Shown here: one piece after another, positions 1 through 14,300 of the stretch
How the letters are laid out: each line of letters opens with the position of its first letter
How positions within the stretch are numbered: position 1 is the first letter of the stretch
Position numbers and translations under genes: made by a program
Notes under the pieces: generated by a model
Told to the model about the DNA's origin: nothing
The model's input: only the letters and a program-made list of their open reading frames with translations
The model's database searches: none
Source of the DNA: Dryomyza anilis
Taxonomy: Eukaryota; Arthropoda; Insecta; Diptera; Dryomyzidae
NCBI GenBank assembly: GCA_951804985.1
Contig: OX638130.1
Span: 118,309,593-118,373,592 of the forward strand
Direction of reading: 5' to 3'
Length of the DNA: 64,000 nucleotides

Positions 1-102
1 GCAAATTCAGAATTCAGTTTGTGCTCTACTGAATTCAACTTGGCTAGTACAAATTTCATATTCGGAACTCTGAAATCAATTAGGCAATTTTAATATAAAT
101 TT

Positions 103-228
103 GTATCTTTCCATCATGAAATGGCAAACCTTACTGAGGAGAAATGTCAAAAGAGCGGCAAGAAATATGGCGTCGTTTGCTGTCCCTGTCGCTCTACTTT
201 TGTAGCGTCCCATTTGAAAAATCCTGTA
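103..228 (-). mobile_element. Mariner-type MITE, partial copy
   Basis: Matches one half of the MITE family seen complete at 14016-14355. It runs from GTATCTTTCCATCATGAAAT through the segment reading GGCGTCGTTTGCTGTCCCTG to a terminal repeat ending TTGAAAAATCCTG. Only one end is present. Confidence 0.85.
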
Positions 229-693
229 CAAACTTCCCGAGATAAAATTTCTGTAATTTTTCAGGAATATTTCTGCCAAACGCACAAATAAATAGAATAT
301 TTTGGGAAGTGTATAGCAGATTGTAAAATTTTGTGCAATTTTAATGGCATATTCAAGGCATATTTTGGGAACTGACAGAAAATAGACAGCTTGTGATACA
401 AACTCCGCCTTTGTCTGTTTGAAATAAGTCGACAAAATGTTTCTAAGCTGCACGATCCTGCCATAAATTATGTCTGGCGTTCCTGAGATAAAATTTCAGT
501 CATTTTTCGGGAATATTTCCGGCAAACACACAGATAAATGGACGATTATAAGAAGTGTATAACAGGTTAATTTTGCTATTCAGAATTAAATTTTGTTATT
601 CTGAATTTAATTCGCCAAAAAGAAATACTGCAAAAGGTTTACCCAATTCTAAAACAGAATTGGGACCTTCTAAAATTAACCCGACTATTCTAA

Positions 694-921
694 AGGGGTT
701 TTCAATAAGAGCGCTACAAAAGTTTTTTTCAAGGGTTTTTCATGATGGAAAGATATACGATCCAACAACGAGTTGAAATTATTAAAACTTACTACCAAAA
801 TTCATGAAATCATGAAATGGCAAACCTTACTGAAGAGAAATGTCAAAAGAACGGCAAGAAATATGGCGTCGTTTGCTGTCCCTGTCGCTCTACTTTTGTA
901 GCGTCCCTGTTGAAAAACCCT
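694..921. mobile_element. Mariner-type MITE with transposase start remnant
   Basis: Left terminus TTTTCAATAAGAGCGCTACA and right terminus TGTAGCGTCCCTGTTGAAAA are imperfect inverted repeats. The interior starts with an ATG context reading [14 protein letters not shown], which resembles the N-terminal helix-turn-helix region of mariner/IS630-type transposases, and then collapses into an inverted copy of the element's own 5' leader. It is non-autonomous. Confidence 0.85.
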
Positions 922-1330
922 TTAAATGGATTGACGTCTTATTAAAATGTGCTAATTAGAAATAATAACTATCAAAATGTGAACTATTGTTTCCAAATAC
1001 TATGGAGTATTTGAAAATTCTTCTGCTACATTAGACCCCCCGTTACTACTTGAAATGCTACAACTGCGAATTCCGCAACAACGAACAAAAGCGGACCAGA
1101 AGTAGCTGCTAATGGCCTGTACGACGACATAGGGCAGCAATTGGCCGCACACATTCCTTGAATGTGCCAACCGTCCGCACGAAATCACGGTTGTCGTCGA
1201 CAACAACAACAAGAAACAACAGAATCACTTTAGAACCGAAAAAAATGAGTAAAATTTGGAATCTGCCATGAAATGGAACCCGCGCGCGCAAACAATGGCG
1301 CTATAATTGCATCTGTGGATGGCGAAATCG

Positions 1331-1445
1331 ACAACAATGACACACAACACATAGCAACAACAAGCACAGGAACAACAACAACAGCAACAACAATAATAAT
1401 ACGAATAATAACAACAACAGTAATAATAGTAATAATAACAATGAG
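1331..1445. repeat. ACA/CAG/AAT trinucleotide microsatellite
   Basis: Runs of ACA and CAA with interspersed CAG, grading into AAT/TAA repeats, about 200-320 bp past the stop codon and so probably in the 3' UTR. On the transcript strand this reads as UUG/UGU and AUU repeats. Confidence 0.9.
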
Positions 1446-1646
1446 AGTAGTACTTAATAGTTGTAATGCTAACAATGTGGTAGTAAAATAATATCTCTGA
1501 GTAGTATGTAGTACCACCTACGTATGTATTGTATGGGTCATGCATCTGAAGTATGTTTGCGGTGTATCTATGTTGAAGTGGCTACAATATATGATGTGGT
1601 CGTGGTGCTGCTGAGGATGGTACTCCTGATGATGCTGCACGTGAAT

Positions 1647-1847
1647 TTATAACACGGGCTTCGCAATGTTCGGCTTCGCTGTGGTCGATGCAATTTCGGA
1701 CAACTTAATATCGATGGGGACGCGTGTATCGTACAGCGTGGGTGCCTGCAAAATGATACCAGCCGTGCCCACAACAACAGCAATTGTAAAAATCCATAAG
1801 AATAAACGATCCAATACCATCGCTACGTATTTCCAATCCTCTTTGAC
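1647..1847 (-). CDS. nAChRalpha3: nAChR alpha terminal coding exon: TM4 and C-terminus
   Basis: Codes for [22 protein letters not shown]4 (about [14 protein letters not shown]) and a short extracellular tail ending KPNIAKPVL, with a TAA stop at 1647-1649. The acceptor is TTGTAG. The intron upstream is 6.8 kb. The 3' UTR must continue below 1647; I could not place a poly(A) signal with confidence. Confidence 0.97.
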   Translation of the reverse strand, partial: VKEDWKYVAMVLDRLFLWIFTIAVVVGTAGIILQAPTLYDTRVPIDIKLSEIASTTAKPNIAKPVL

Positions 1848-2323
1848 CTACAAAAAAACCAAAAATGAGAAAAAGAAAAATAAAATCAAACAATATAGCA
1901 ATGCTAGAAGTTAAAGAAGAATCAGTGAAAATATATATATATATATTTTGTATAACAATATAAAATTTATATCAAGGACCAAAACAAAAAAAAATAAAAA
2001 TAAAAAATAATATAAAATAAAATCAAACACAATAAACGTTAAAATAGTAATGTAAAAATTTAGCAAAAGCTGCTGATTTGAGGCAGCTTGTGTGGAGAGA
2101 CAGTTTTGGGTTTTCTTTTTTTTTATTATTTTTATTGAGGTCGAAGTTTGAGCTGCACGTGCAAAAAATGTTAGGGCATAGAAAATATTAATGCAGTTGA
2201 AAAATTCAGTATTTTAAAAGAAACGTGTTGAAATTAAGTAGAAAACATAGTAAAAAGTAGCAATTAAAGAATCTGTATACAGGGTGATCTGTTATAGGCT
2301 GCAAATATTTTAGAGAATGATTA

Positions 2324-2382
<59 letters not shown>

Positions 2383-5300
2383 TCTTGGTCCGTCTGTGTG
2401 TCTGTCAGTATCACGTCTAAACCGCTGCACAGATTTGACTGGATAGGACTACGAGGCGAGGCACCTACCATACAACCTAAACTTTCAACGCGTTATAACT
2501 TGTTACTTACACCAGCTAAGAAGATAAAACCAAAAACTCAAATACAAAAAAAATTACAAAATCAAAAACACAAAAACAAAAGCAAAAATCAAACACAAAA
2601 GCAGGAACTAAAGCAATCACAAAAAAACAAAATAAAAACAAAACAGAAGATGGTAATACAAACACAAAAGCAAACACAAATAACAAAAGCAGAACCACAA
2701 AAGCAAAAACACAAAATAACAAGCAAAAACATAAAAGCAAAAAAAACATCAATCTCAAAAACAAAAACACAAAATAACAAGCAAAAACATAAAAGCAAAA
2801 AAAAAAACATAGCAAAGACACAAAAACTAAAGCAAAAACACAAAAACAGAAGCAAAAACAAAAAAACTAATGCAAAAACACAAAACAAAGGAAAAAAACA
2901 CAAAAACAAAACACAAAAACCAAAGAAAAACACAAAAGCAAAATACAAAAACAAAGGCAAAAACACAAAAACCAAAGAAAAACACAAAAGCAAAATACAA
3001 AAACAAAAGCAAAGACTCAAAAAGAAAAGAAAAGCAAAAACAGAAAAACTAAAGCAAAACACAAAAACAAAAGCAAAGATATAAAAGCAAAAGCAGAAAC
3101 ACAAAATTAAAAATAAAATCCAAAACAGAAAAGCAAACCACAAAAGCAAAAACACAAAATCTTTGCACGAGTCGTGCACGGGTCCAAATAAACAAAAGCA
3201 AAACTCAAATGTAAAAACACAAAAATAAAAGCAAAGACACAAAAACAAAAGAAAATCAAAAACAGAAAAACTAAACCAAACACAAAAACAAAAGGAAAGA
3301 CACAAAATCAAAACACAAAAGCAGAAACACAAAATTAAAAATAAAAGCCAAAACAGAAACATAAAAGCAAAACACAAAAGCAAGAGTCGTACGAGTCGTA
3401 CACGGGTCCACAAAAGCAAAACACAAATGTAAAAACACAAAATTAAAAATAAAAGCAAAAACACAAAAGCAAAAACAAAATTTACTTAAAATTTGGAATA
3501 TATAGTAGAACCCACGAAACAAACTCAATTAGACTACGAAAATAAATAATAATGTTTTTTTTTAATAAAATCACTCCATATCCTTGAATTCACTTCGAAT
3601 ACAAAACCAGTTGGGAAGGTTAGATCACATGGGAAATTTTAAAGTAGTTGTAATTATGATAGTTAGGATTATCAAAATTATAGTCGGTCTAAGCCGACTA
3701 TAAATACCCTACACATATGTGTGGTTACCATTCAAAGTGATATATAGGTCACCAGGGTATACGAATCCTGAAAATAACTACAAACATTCAATCGCTGAAG
3801 AATTTCCATTCATTTGATACCCATATTTACAAATGGGTAGGTGTACCGAATTTCGATTTTTTTTTTGTGAACCACAAGTCTTTTCGCCGGAAAACATTAT
3901 TATCATGTATTTGAGCATGATATCAATATATATTTGACCAAAAAAGTTTACCTAAGCACGTATACATAAAAATTGATCTTTATATGTACATTTTATATGA
4001 GGTATTTGAACATAAGTGGTCGGATCATAGGTCACAATGGACCGAACTCGCCAATTTCGCACATACAGCGTAGGTATATTAGTAATCTAAGTTATAAGTT
4101 TCATTTATCTAGCTCTTCAATTTTAAAAGTAGTAGGGATTTCAACAGACAGACAGACGGACAGACAGACGGACAGACGGACATCGCTAAATCGACTCAGG
4201 AGGTCATGCTGATCAAGAATATATATACTTTTCCATACCGGAGATGCTTCCTTCTGGGTGTTACAAACGGCGTACCAAACTGAATATACCCTTTCACTCT
4301 TAGTGTAGGGTATAAAAATCGAAATTCGTTACACCTACCCATTTGTAAATATGGGTATCAAATGAATGGAAATTCTTCAGCGATTGAATGTTTGTAGTTA
4401 TTTTCAGGATTCGTATACCCTGGTGACCTATATATCACTTTGAATGGTAACCACACATATGTGTAGGGTATTTATAGTCGGCTTAGACCGACTATAATTT
4501 TGATAATCCTAACTATCATAATTACAACTACTTTAAAATTTCCCATGTGATCTAACCTTCCCAACTGGTTCCTATTACGTAGCGTGTTTGAGAAAAATTC
4601 GGGTTAAAACGGGTATTTTCAATTTTAACGTAAATTATAAACGATAAAAAAGTATAAACGATAAAAAAATAAATTTTCGTCATTAGTTTGAACTATGATC
4701 TGCATAACCATAAATTATTTTCTTATGTATAATTAAATTCACAATGCTAAAAAAATATTCCAAAAATAGTCTAAAAATAAATATTTTTCGAGTTTAGATT
4801 CAAATATCTTAAAAACCTATCGCAATTATAGTTTTTCTAGGTATATTGTAATTGCTCTTTACAACTGAGAGAAAAACTGCGTTTACAGTTTTTTGAAAAA
4901 CTGGTTGTGTAGGGGACTGAGTTTTTTTTAATTCTAAAAAGTGGCTGAAAAGGTGCTGAAAATTCGAGAGTCATTTTCTTGAAAACGTTACATAATAGAA
5001 AAAACTTAACATGCAGTAAAAATCAGCAACCGCGAATTATATAGAATTGATGTATGGGATGTCCATAGCAAACATTTTTTTTCGTTTTGTTGAGTAGTGT
5101 TATTTACTATTTAAAAAAAACTGTTTTTCAATCGGGTTGATATCGAATATTTGTATGACGATTTCGTTTCTAAAAATGAATCGGTTTCAATACCTGGTTT
5201 AAAATAGAATTTATATATTTTTTTTGTATTTGGTTTTGTGAAGACTATTATAAGAAAAATGAGCAGGAACTGAAAAGTAATATTTATGGATTTGAAATAA

Positions 5301-8300
5301 AATCGAATTAATTCAAAATTTAAAAATTTTTTCGCACAGTGTGTCTGCGTTTTCGAAGCAACCATAACCGACTTGTCGTCAAGATGAAACGATGCAGGAA
5401 AACGGCGCACACAAAAGGACCTTCACACCAATTTGACAGAGTGAAACCCGGTCTGGCAGGAGCACCCTTCAAATAGCCAGCCACTTGTGTGCCTGAAAGA
5501 GCAACGCGGACGGACGAGAGACGAGAGACACTCAAAGGTTTCGATAATTTCTTTGAATTTGGAATTTTTAGTTTTTATTTCCTTTTGTAATTTTATTTTT
5601 TCGGTTAAGCTAACGTTTCGTTGACAATGGACAGAGTGTTTGACCTGGAAAAATAAAATAAAAAGAAAGCAATGTGTGAAAGCCCCAAAAAAAAAAAAAA
5701 ATAGATGCCAAAACAGGTCAAAGGCAAAACTGTTTAAGAGACATGGCGGTAAATAGGGTAACCAAAATACAAAAAAAATCTTCACTTGCAAATTGAGTTA
5801 CTTTGAGAACGTCTGAAAGACGTGCGTTACAATTGACAGTTACTTGGGAAGCACTTCCGCAGGCATGTCAGTCGTAAGGTCAGCTAAAGGACATTCGCAC
5901 GCACGTCCTTTGAATTTATTGTGTTGTGCTGTCGCAGTAGCTGTTGGATATTTGCGCACGTATTTGCACTCTGGGCAAAGGACATGCAACAAACAGTCAA
6001 CAACAACAACGAAATAACTAAAGAAACTGTCAACAAAAACAACTACAAAAAAATTTACAAAGTCAACTATATTATGTCCTGTCAGGATTGGAGTTCATAA
6101 TGGAAGCCAATGCAGGCAGAATACAGAACGTGTGACAAAATTTCAGAGTATTGCCATCACTTAATCCTTAATACGAAAAAAAAATCTATATACGATACGT
6201 TATTGTTGTTATTGCAAATAAATGATATCGATTAATCGATTTTAAACTATTTAAAATATTTGTGTGATCGATATCAAAAGAATATCGAAATAGAAAAACA
6301 CAATTCGATATTTGGTCTTTGTTATTACGAATAAATAAAATCGATTAATCGATTTTTTTTAACCGAATTAAAATTTGTATTGTAATATATCCATATCAAA
6401 GGAATATCGAAATCGACCACACTATTTTCAACACAAAATCTATAGAAGTTCGCTAAAATTTCAAATAAAATTGAATTATCTAATTTTAAATTGAGAAAGA
6501 AACAAATTTAATTAAAATTTATCGAATTTGAAATTCGAATTTCAATTTAAATTATTTGTTAGGTAATATATCGATATAAAACGAATATCGAAATAGAAAA
6601 ATACAATTTGAAATTTGGTCTTTGTTATTACGAATAAATAAAATCGATAAATCTATTTTTTAACCGAATTTTAAAAATATGTATTGTAATATATCGATAT
6701 CAAAAGAATATTGAAATCGACCACACTATTTTCAATAGAAATCCTGTTGAAACTCGTTAAAATATCAAATAAAATTGAATTATCTAATTTGAAATTGAGA
6801 AAGAATCAAATTAAATTTAAATTTTTCATTCGAAATTGAGAAAATAACGAATAAATTGAGATTTTTCATAATAAAATGAGAACGAACCAAAGAAAATCGC
6901 AAATTTTCATTTCAAATTGAGACTTTCCAACTATTTATCTTTGATATTGCGAAGAAATGTAATCGATTTTTAACCAAATTTTAAAGTATATATTGTAATA
7001 TATATATACTTTGTTTAAGAATATAATTTATATAACAAAGATTATCGATAATCGATCACAACAACACAAGGAATTTGAATAAATTCCAAATTAAATTGAG
7101 ATTATCCATTTGCAATTCGATAAGATAAAGAACAAAATTGGCATTTTTTCATTTGAAATTGGGAGAGAAACAAATTGAATTGAAATTTGTGATTTGAAAT
7201 TGAGAAAATTCCAAATGCAATTTACATTTTCCATTTGAAATAAAGAAAGAAACAAATCAAACTGATTTTTTTCGATTTTAAAAGCTGTTCGATAAAAGTG
7301 CATGAAATAAAAATACAATAGGAAATTTTATCGTTATTATTGCGACGAAAGAAAATAGATTAAACTATTATTTAACCAAATTTCTAAAATTTGCAATGTA
7401 ATATATCGATTTTAAAAGAATATCGAAATCGATCACACCATTTACAACTGAAATTCTGTTGAAATTTTGTAAAAAATCAAATAAAATTGAGTTATTTCAT
7501 TTGAAATTGAGAAAAAAAAACAAATTAAATTGAAATTTTTAATTTGAAATTGAGAAAATAACAAATATAATTGAGATTTTTCATATTAACCACTTATCGA
7601 CCACACCATTTCCAACTGAAATTCGGTTGAAATTTCATTAAATGTCAAATAAAATGCAGATATTTAATTTGAAATTTAGAAAGAAACAAATTAAATCGAA
7701 AATTGAAAAAAAAAAAAACAAAATATAAATGATATTTTTCATATTAAATGAAGAAAGAACCAAAGGAATTGCGATTTTTCATTAAAATGAGAAAACTCCA
7801 AATGAAATTTAAATTTTCCAACTATTGATCTTTGTTATTGCGAAGAAATGTAATCGATTAATCGATTTTTTAACCTGACTGACTCCGATATATGAAAATG
7901 TTGCGCTTTAAAAGTCAGGTACTTTTGATGGTTCGCGGACTATTCATCGTATTACAATTCATCGAACATATTTCATCGTATGCACAATTCGTCGTATACA
8001 CAATTCATTAAATATATGCATTTTCCAACAAATTTTGACACACCACTTGATCTATAACATTTATATGGAAAGTTATGACGAGAAAGCGATGCAGGTGAAA
8101 AAGTATTCATTTTGTGCAATATGAAATACTTGATGTTTAACATTTATAGGTGAAGTGAAAATGCGAAAGCGCCGCAGGCAATTGGAACAACAGCTGATGT
8201 ATTACAAGAGAGAGCCCAAGGCGAACATTTTTCCAAAAAATCGCGAGATGAATTGTGCATACGATGAATTGTGATACGAAGAATTGTGCATATGATAAAT

Positions 8301-11300
8301 TGTGATACGATGTATTGTGCATACGATGAATTGTACATACGATGAATTATGTTCGATGAATTGTGATACAATGAATTGTCCGGTTCCCACTTTTGATCCG
8401 TATAACTTAATTATTACTTTTCGTACATCGAATATTCGATTTAAAACCGACTTTATCTCTTTATCGTTTAAAAGTGCCTATTGATGAATGTTACGCAATT
8501 TTAGATTCGTTGATTCGTTTACCGAGAAACACTAATAAAAATTTGAATTCGCCTTTTACTTATCAGGTACTTATTTTCGGTCAAATCGGTTCTGAAATAT
8601 TGCTTATTCAAATCGAAATTCAGAGCAATAATCGCAAAATCAATAATCGATTAATCGTTTTAAATAACACATCTCTGACTCACCCTGGTGCTCTCCTCTT
8701 CTTTGCGCGTCTGGTCCGCTATATACGTCACACCTTCCATCGCCTTGTGCAGCTCTGGGCAGCCATGCCATCGATGCCGCAGGCTACCACCTCCGCCGCC
8801 ACCACCGCTACTCCCCGCCGCACAACAATGTGGGCCACCCTCCTGTCGACACGCCGGCAGCTCTAGCGCTGGATTTCGCACTCGGCTCGGCTGGAATTCG
8901 ACGTTGTGTGCGGCCGAGGAAGAGGCGGCACCAAAACCACCCATACCGCCGATGGCGCCGCCGCCACCACCACAGCTCTGATGCAGCTGCTGTATGCCGC
9001 TGCAGCAGGAGTCGGCGAGCGTCGAGGCGGTCGCCATTGAGTTAACCGTTGTGGTGGACTTTATCACGTTGCTGTTGTTGCCCATCAGCAGATCACTGGT
9101 CGTCGTCGACTGATGCTGTTGATGCGGATGCAGCGGCACCGGCGAAAAGTTGGCCGCCGCCTGTGCGGCCGATGACGCCGACTGTTGACGGTAGAGGTGA
9201 TGCGGATGAGCATGCTGCGCCAGCTGCTGATGCAGCGTCGAGGTGGACGACGACATGTGACTCATGTGATGTAGAATGCCGGCGCCGTTGCTGCTGCTAC
9301 AGCCCATACCACCGCCGCCGCTGCCAATGCCATTCGTTTGACACGAGGTGGAACGAAAGTGTGACGGTGTCAGCGGATGATCAAGCAATGAACCGCCTGT
9401 TTGCTGGTACTGACTGTGATGTTGTGTGTCGATTAGCGATGATGTCGTCGAAGTCTGTTGATGCACCATTGAGGAGCCGCCCATCGATGGGTAGATGGTG
9501 GATAGGTGACCGGTGATGGTGGAGGCGCCGCCGCCCATGGCGCCACTGATGCTGAGCGCATCTTCCAGAAGGTTGAAGCTTTGTACACGGTGCTGCAGAT
9601 GCGGCGAAGTGCTGCGCGAAGTGGTTTTCGGGCTGTGATGTAATCTGTGAAAGGAAGGAAGAGAAGAAATAGAAGAAAATAGAAGAAGAAAGAGAGAGTT
9701 TATGAAGAAAGCGTTAAATTCAAATTTTTGAGAGTGGAACCTACTTGGACAAGGCTACTGGTGGTGGCAGCGGTGGTATTTGATCCCTCAGTTCCAGACC
9801 GTTACATGTGCGAACCATCAGACGTCGCGAAGATTTGCTAAGAGAGGTGTAAAGGAGAGGGGAAAAGAAAGAGAGAGAGATATAAGTATTTGAAGTTTGA
9901 TTTTCAACATAAATGGAATTCTATAAAGATTATCTATAAAGAATCCTGCAAAGAATTATATAAAGAATCTATAAAGAAACTAAATAATTCAAAGACTACT
10001 AAAGAATATTTAAAAGAATTCTATAATGAATTTGATAAAGAATTCTATAGAGAATTTTATAGAGAATTCTATTGAGAATTTTATAGAGAATTCTATAAAG
10101 AATTCTATAAAGAATTCTATAAAGAATTCTATAAAGAATTATATAAAGAATTCTATAAAGAATTCTATAAAGAATACTATAAAGAATTCTATAAAGAATT
10201 CTATAAAGAATGTTATAAAGAATTCTATAAACAATTTTATAAAGAATTTTATAAAGAATTATATAAAGTATTCTATTAATAATTCTATAAAGAATTCTAT
10301 AAAGAATTATATAAAGAATTCTACAAAGAATTCTATAAAAAATTCTATAAAGAATTCTATAAAAAATTATATAAAGAATTCTATAAAGAATTCTATAAAG
10401 AATTCTATAAAGAATTCTATAAAGAATTCTATAAAGAATTCTATAAAGAATTCTATAAAGAATTCTATAAAGAATTCTATAAAGAATTCTATAAAGAATT
10501 CTATAAAAAATTCTATAAAAAATTCTATAAATAATTCTATAAAGTATTCTATAAAGAATTTTATAAAGAATTCTAATAAGGATTATATAAAGAATTATAT
10601 AATGAATTCTGTAAAGACTTCATAAGAATTCTATAAAGAATTCTGTACAGAATTCCATAAAGAATTCTAAATTATATTCTACGTAGAATTCAATATATAA
10701 TTCTTAAGATTCTCATTACTCACATCATTTCGCTGATTGGATAGAGAGGGCGCCGCATCACCAGCACGCGCGGCAGTTGATTGATGAACACAGTGCGAAC
10801 CCACGGCGCCATCGTGTGGGTCTGCGGCGACCGGAAGTGGATGTTCAGCACAACCACAGTGACACATATACTACGAGAAAAAGCAGAAAAATAAAATTAT
10901 ATTATATGGGTCATTTTGACCCTTTTCATTTATAGATAAAACTCACCTGAATGTATCGAGTATCATCGTAAATAATACGAATTTCCCTAATAATGGCACA
11001 ACTAGTGAAGTAGGCGGAATAATCTCCGCCAGCAGCAAGAAGAACACAGTAAGCGACAGCAAAATCGAAATACTTAAGGAGACCTGTGAAAAAGTTGGAA
11101 AACATTTTAGGTTATATTAGGTATTCAGTTTTTAATAAGTCACGATTTGAATTAAAGGGTTTGGGGGTCAAGTCCAAATTTTTTCGAAATTGAGATTTTG
11201 ATGACATATGGTAGCTTTATATATTTCGCCTCGTTTGGTATCAAAATCATCCATATCCGAATTATATTCACGATTTACAAGGTACATTACGCAATATATC

Positions 11301-14300
11301 CGAATTAAAAACTATTGGAATCACTATACCTTTTACAAAATTATACTATCAATGATTTATCATTGACAATAAATAAAAATAAAGTTAAAAATGTTTTACC
11401 ATTGAAAAAGATATGCCTAACATGCAAATATCATTGCACAGTGGTCGGACTTATATGGAGTGAGCGGCCAAAAATACTTCCAGAAAAGATATCAACGTGA
11501 AACTTTGGTCACGGCTAAATAAAAACGTTAGAATTATTTAGTGATAAAATGTGCGTGTTTGTAATTATATTCAAAATGATATTCCGAAAATATGCAATAT
11601 ATATGCAAATTATTTGCAAAATATGCAGGTTTTTTTATATTAAAATAAGAGTAAAAGTATGGAAAAATATATTTATTCCTCATAATTTAAAAATAATTCA
11701 ACCATCAACACATATTATGAATGAAAAAGAACATTATCCTAATAAACTAAATATTATTTATTTTTACAGTCAATATCTATATATATAAAACTCTTGGTCT
11801 GTCTGTCTGTTTGTTCCAGCATCACGTCTAAACCGCTGAACCGATTTAACTGAAATTTTGCCACAGGATACTAAGGAGTCCGGAGAGTGTCATAGGCTAT
11901 ATATGGGCGGGATTGGACAAATGGGCGTGGTACCTCTCATACAACCTAAACTTTCAAAACGACATAACTCGGCACATACAAAAGCAAAGAAGATGAAACA
12001 AAAAACTCAAATACAAAAAAAAATACAAAAGCAAAAACACAAAAACAAAAGCAAAAATCAAATACAAAATCAAAAGTAAAAGCACAAAACTTAAGCTATA
12101 ACTCAAAAACAACAGAAAAATAAAAAAGGATAAAAAACAAAAACAAAATTCACCACACATATACTCACCACACTAAAATTCACCACACTAAAACTCACCA
12201 CACTAAAATTCACCACACTAAAACTCACCACACTAAAATTCACCACACTAAAATTCACCACACTAAAACTCACCACACTAAATTTCAACACACTAAAACT
12301 CACCACACTAAAATTCACCACATTCAAATTGACCCACTTAAACTGACCACACTAAAATTCACCACACTTAAATTCAACACACTAAAACACACAACAATAA
12401 AATTCACTACACTTAAATCACCACACTAAAATTCACCACACTAAAACTCACCACACTAAAACTCATCACGCTAAAACTAACCACACTAATACTTCTACTG
12501 GGAAAAACTCTACGGGGAAGAAATCTACGGGAATGAATTCTACTGGGAAGAATTCTACGGGGAAGCACATTCTGAGTAAGAATTATCTATGAGAAAAGTT
12601 GTTTTATCGGATAATTAGTATGGTTTTGGTTACTACATTTATAAAACCAATAAAAAAACGCCCGCAGCGAAGCACGGGTCCCTGATATAAATAATGTTAT
12701 TTATATTAATAAAATTGCTCAATAACCTTGCATTCACTTAATATTTGCACGAGTCGTGTACGGGTCCAGCTAGTATTTTATAAATTTTCGACTGTAAACC
12801 ATTCTGTTCTATTACTTCATATGAATATATGTGCAAAAAACGATCGGTCACATCACAAAACATTAGAGGCACGAAATGATGGATTCAAGGAAGCAATTAT
12901 GGCATCAGTTCTCACTCCGATATTGCCAGTTTTAAATATCGAAATTCTTTAAAACTTGGAATCAATATAATTATATTAGACTGACAGGGGCTTTGCATCA
13001 AACAATTTTCATAGAATTTGATTGCAAATGACAGTTAATTTACATATAACATGTTATATATGACAGTTATATGCAGAAAATTGTCTGATATCATATCAAA
13101 AAATCATATCAATATTGAAATTAGTAACTCCAACTAAAATTTATCGATGGACTTGATCTATACTATTTTAAAAATGTGACAAAAACATCAAAACAACAAA
13201 AACAAATACTCAAGAAGTGTCGGAAAATTGCTTTTTTACTTTAAATTACTTTAGTAATCTACATAAATTCATTATACGCGCGTATATACGAGACATTTGG
13301 ATGAATTATGCAAATAATATGCAATAATAATATAATAATTTGGCGCTACAGTCCTGTATAGAACTTCGGCCGAGCTTTCTCACCATTTTGAGCTGTGCGT
13401 GTTATATTTGTACTCAAAGTGGTGGGACCTACAGTTTATTGCTGAATCCGAACAGCGGGTGAGAGCTTTTCATAGGCAATGGTTTTACTCTCGTAGGTTT
13501 GCCATTTACTGACGAGAGGTAACGCTGTATAGAAAAATGTTTCTATGAAAAGATTTTGTTAGCCCCAGTCCAGGCTTGAACCGGGGACCTTTCGGCTCGC
13601 AGTCTAACGCACTAACCACTGAGCTACCGCGGCTACGATAAATATATATGCAAAATATGCAATAAATATGCAAAATATGTAAATTATATGCAAAATATGC
13701 AATATGCAAAAAATATGCAAAATATGCAAATATGCAAAACAGATTGCCTATAATTCGAATTAGTTTTTAACGATAATTAATTCTGTTTTTTGTCCGACTT
13801 TAATTTGAGGCTTCGTTAAAATATGCATTTGCATATAAATCCGCTCTCTAGTTATGATACATTTGGATCTAAACTTTAGACTTCGATTTTTTATTATTGA
13901 CCTATAGCAGTGACCACTGTGCATTGGTATGAAAATGACATCGACAGGTGGTAATGCATCTGAAGGTTAAAACCACGAAATTTAATTTTAATACAATAAA
14001 ATACTATTTTTATAAAGGATTTTTCAATAAGAGCGCTACAAAAGGTTTTTTTCAAGGGTTTTTCAACAGGGACGCTACAAAAGTAGAGCGACAGGGACAG
14101 CAAACGACGCCATATTTCTTGCCGCTTTTTTAACATTTCTCTTCAGTAAGGTTTGCCATTTCATGGTGAAAAGATATACAAGCCAACAACGAGGAGAAAT
14201 TATTAAAATTTACTACCGAAATTCGAATTCGTATATCTTTCCATCATGAAATGGCAAACCTTACTGAAGAGAAATGTCAAAAGAGCGGCAAGAAATATGG

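Larger units (their letters stand above)
1..1646 (-). other. 3' UTR and downstream region of the receptor gene
   Basis: Non-coding sequence after the stop codon, with mariner-type MITE copies at about 103-228 and 694-921. The end of the transcript is not resolved. Short open frames here have repeat-driven composition and are not genes. Confidence 0.6.

Noticed and set aside
2398..3084. 228-codon Lys/Gln-rich open frame, and the 291-codon Phe/Cys-rich frame opposite
   Set aside because: Both arise from an almost T-free minisatellite; no domain, no start context, and a mirror frame of similar length on the other strand.
8688..9516. Plus-strand frames rich in Pro/Ala/Asp over the GC-rich block
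   Set aside because: They are antisense shadows of the receptor's cytoplasmic-loop exon, which has matching splice sites and conserved ends.
10026..10625. 199-codon frame of NSIK repeats
   Set aside because: The 12-bp unit has no stop in this frame; it is intronic tandem repeat, not protein.
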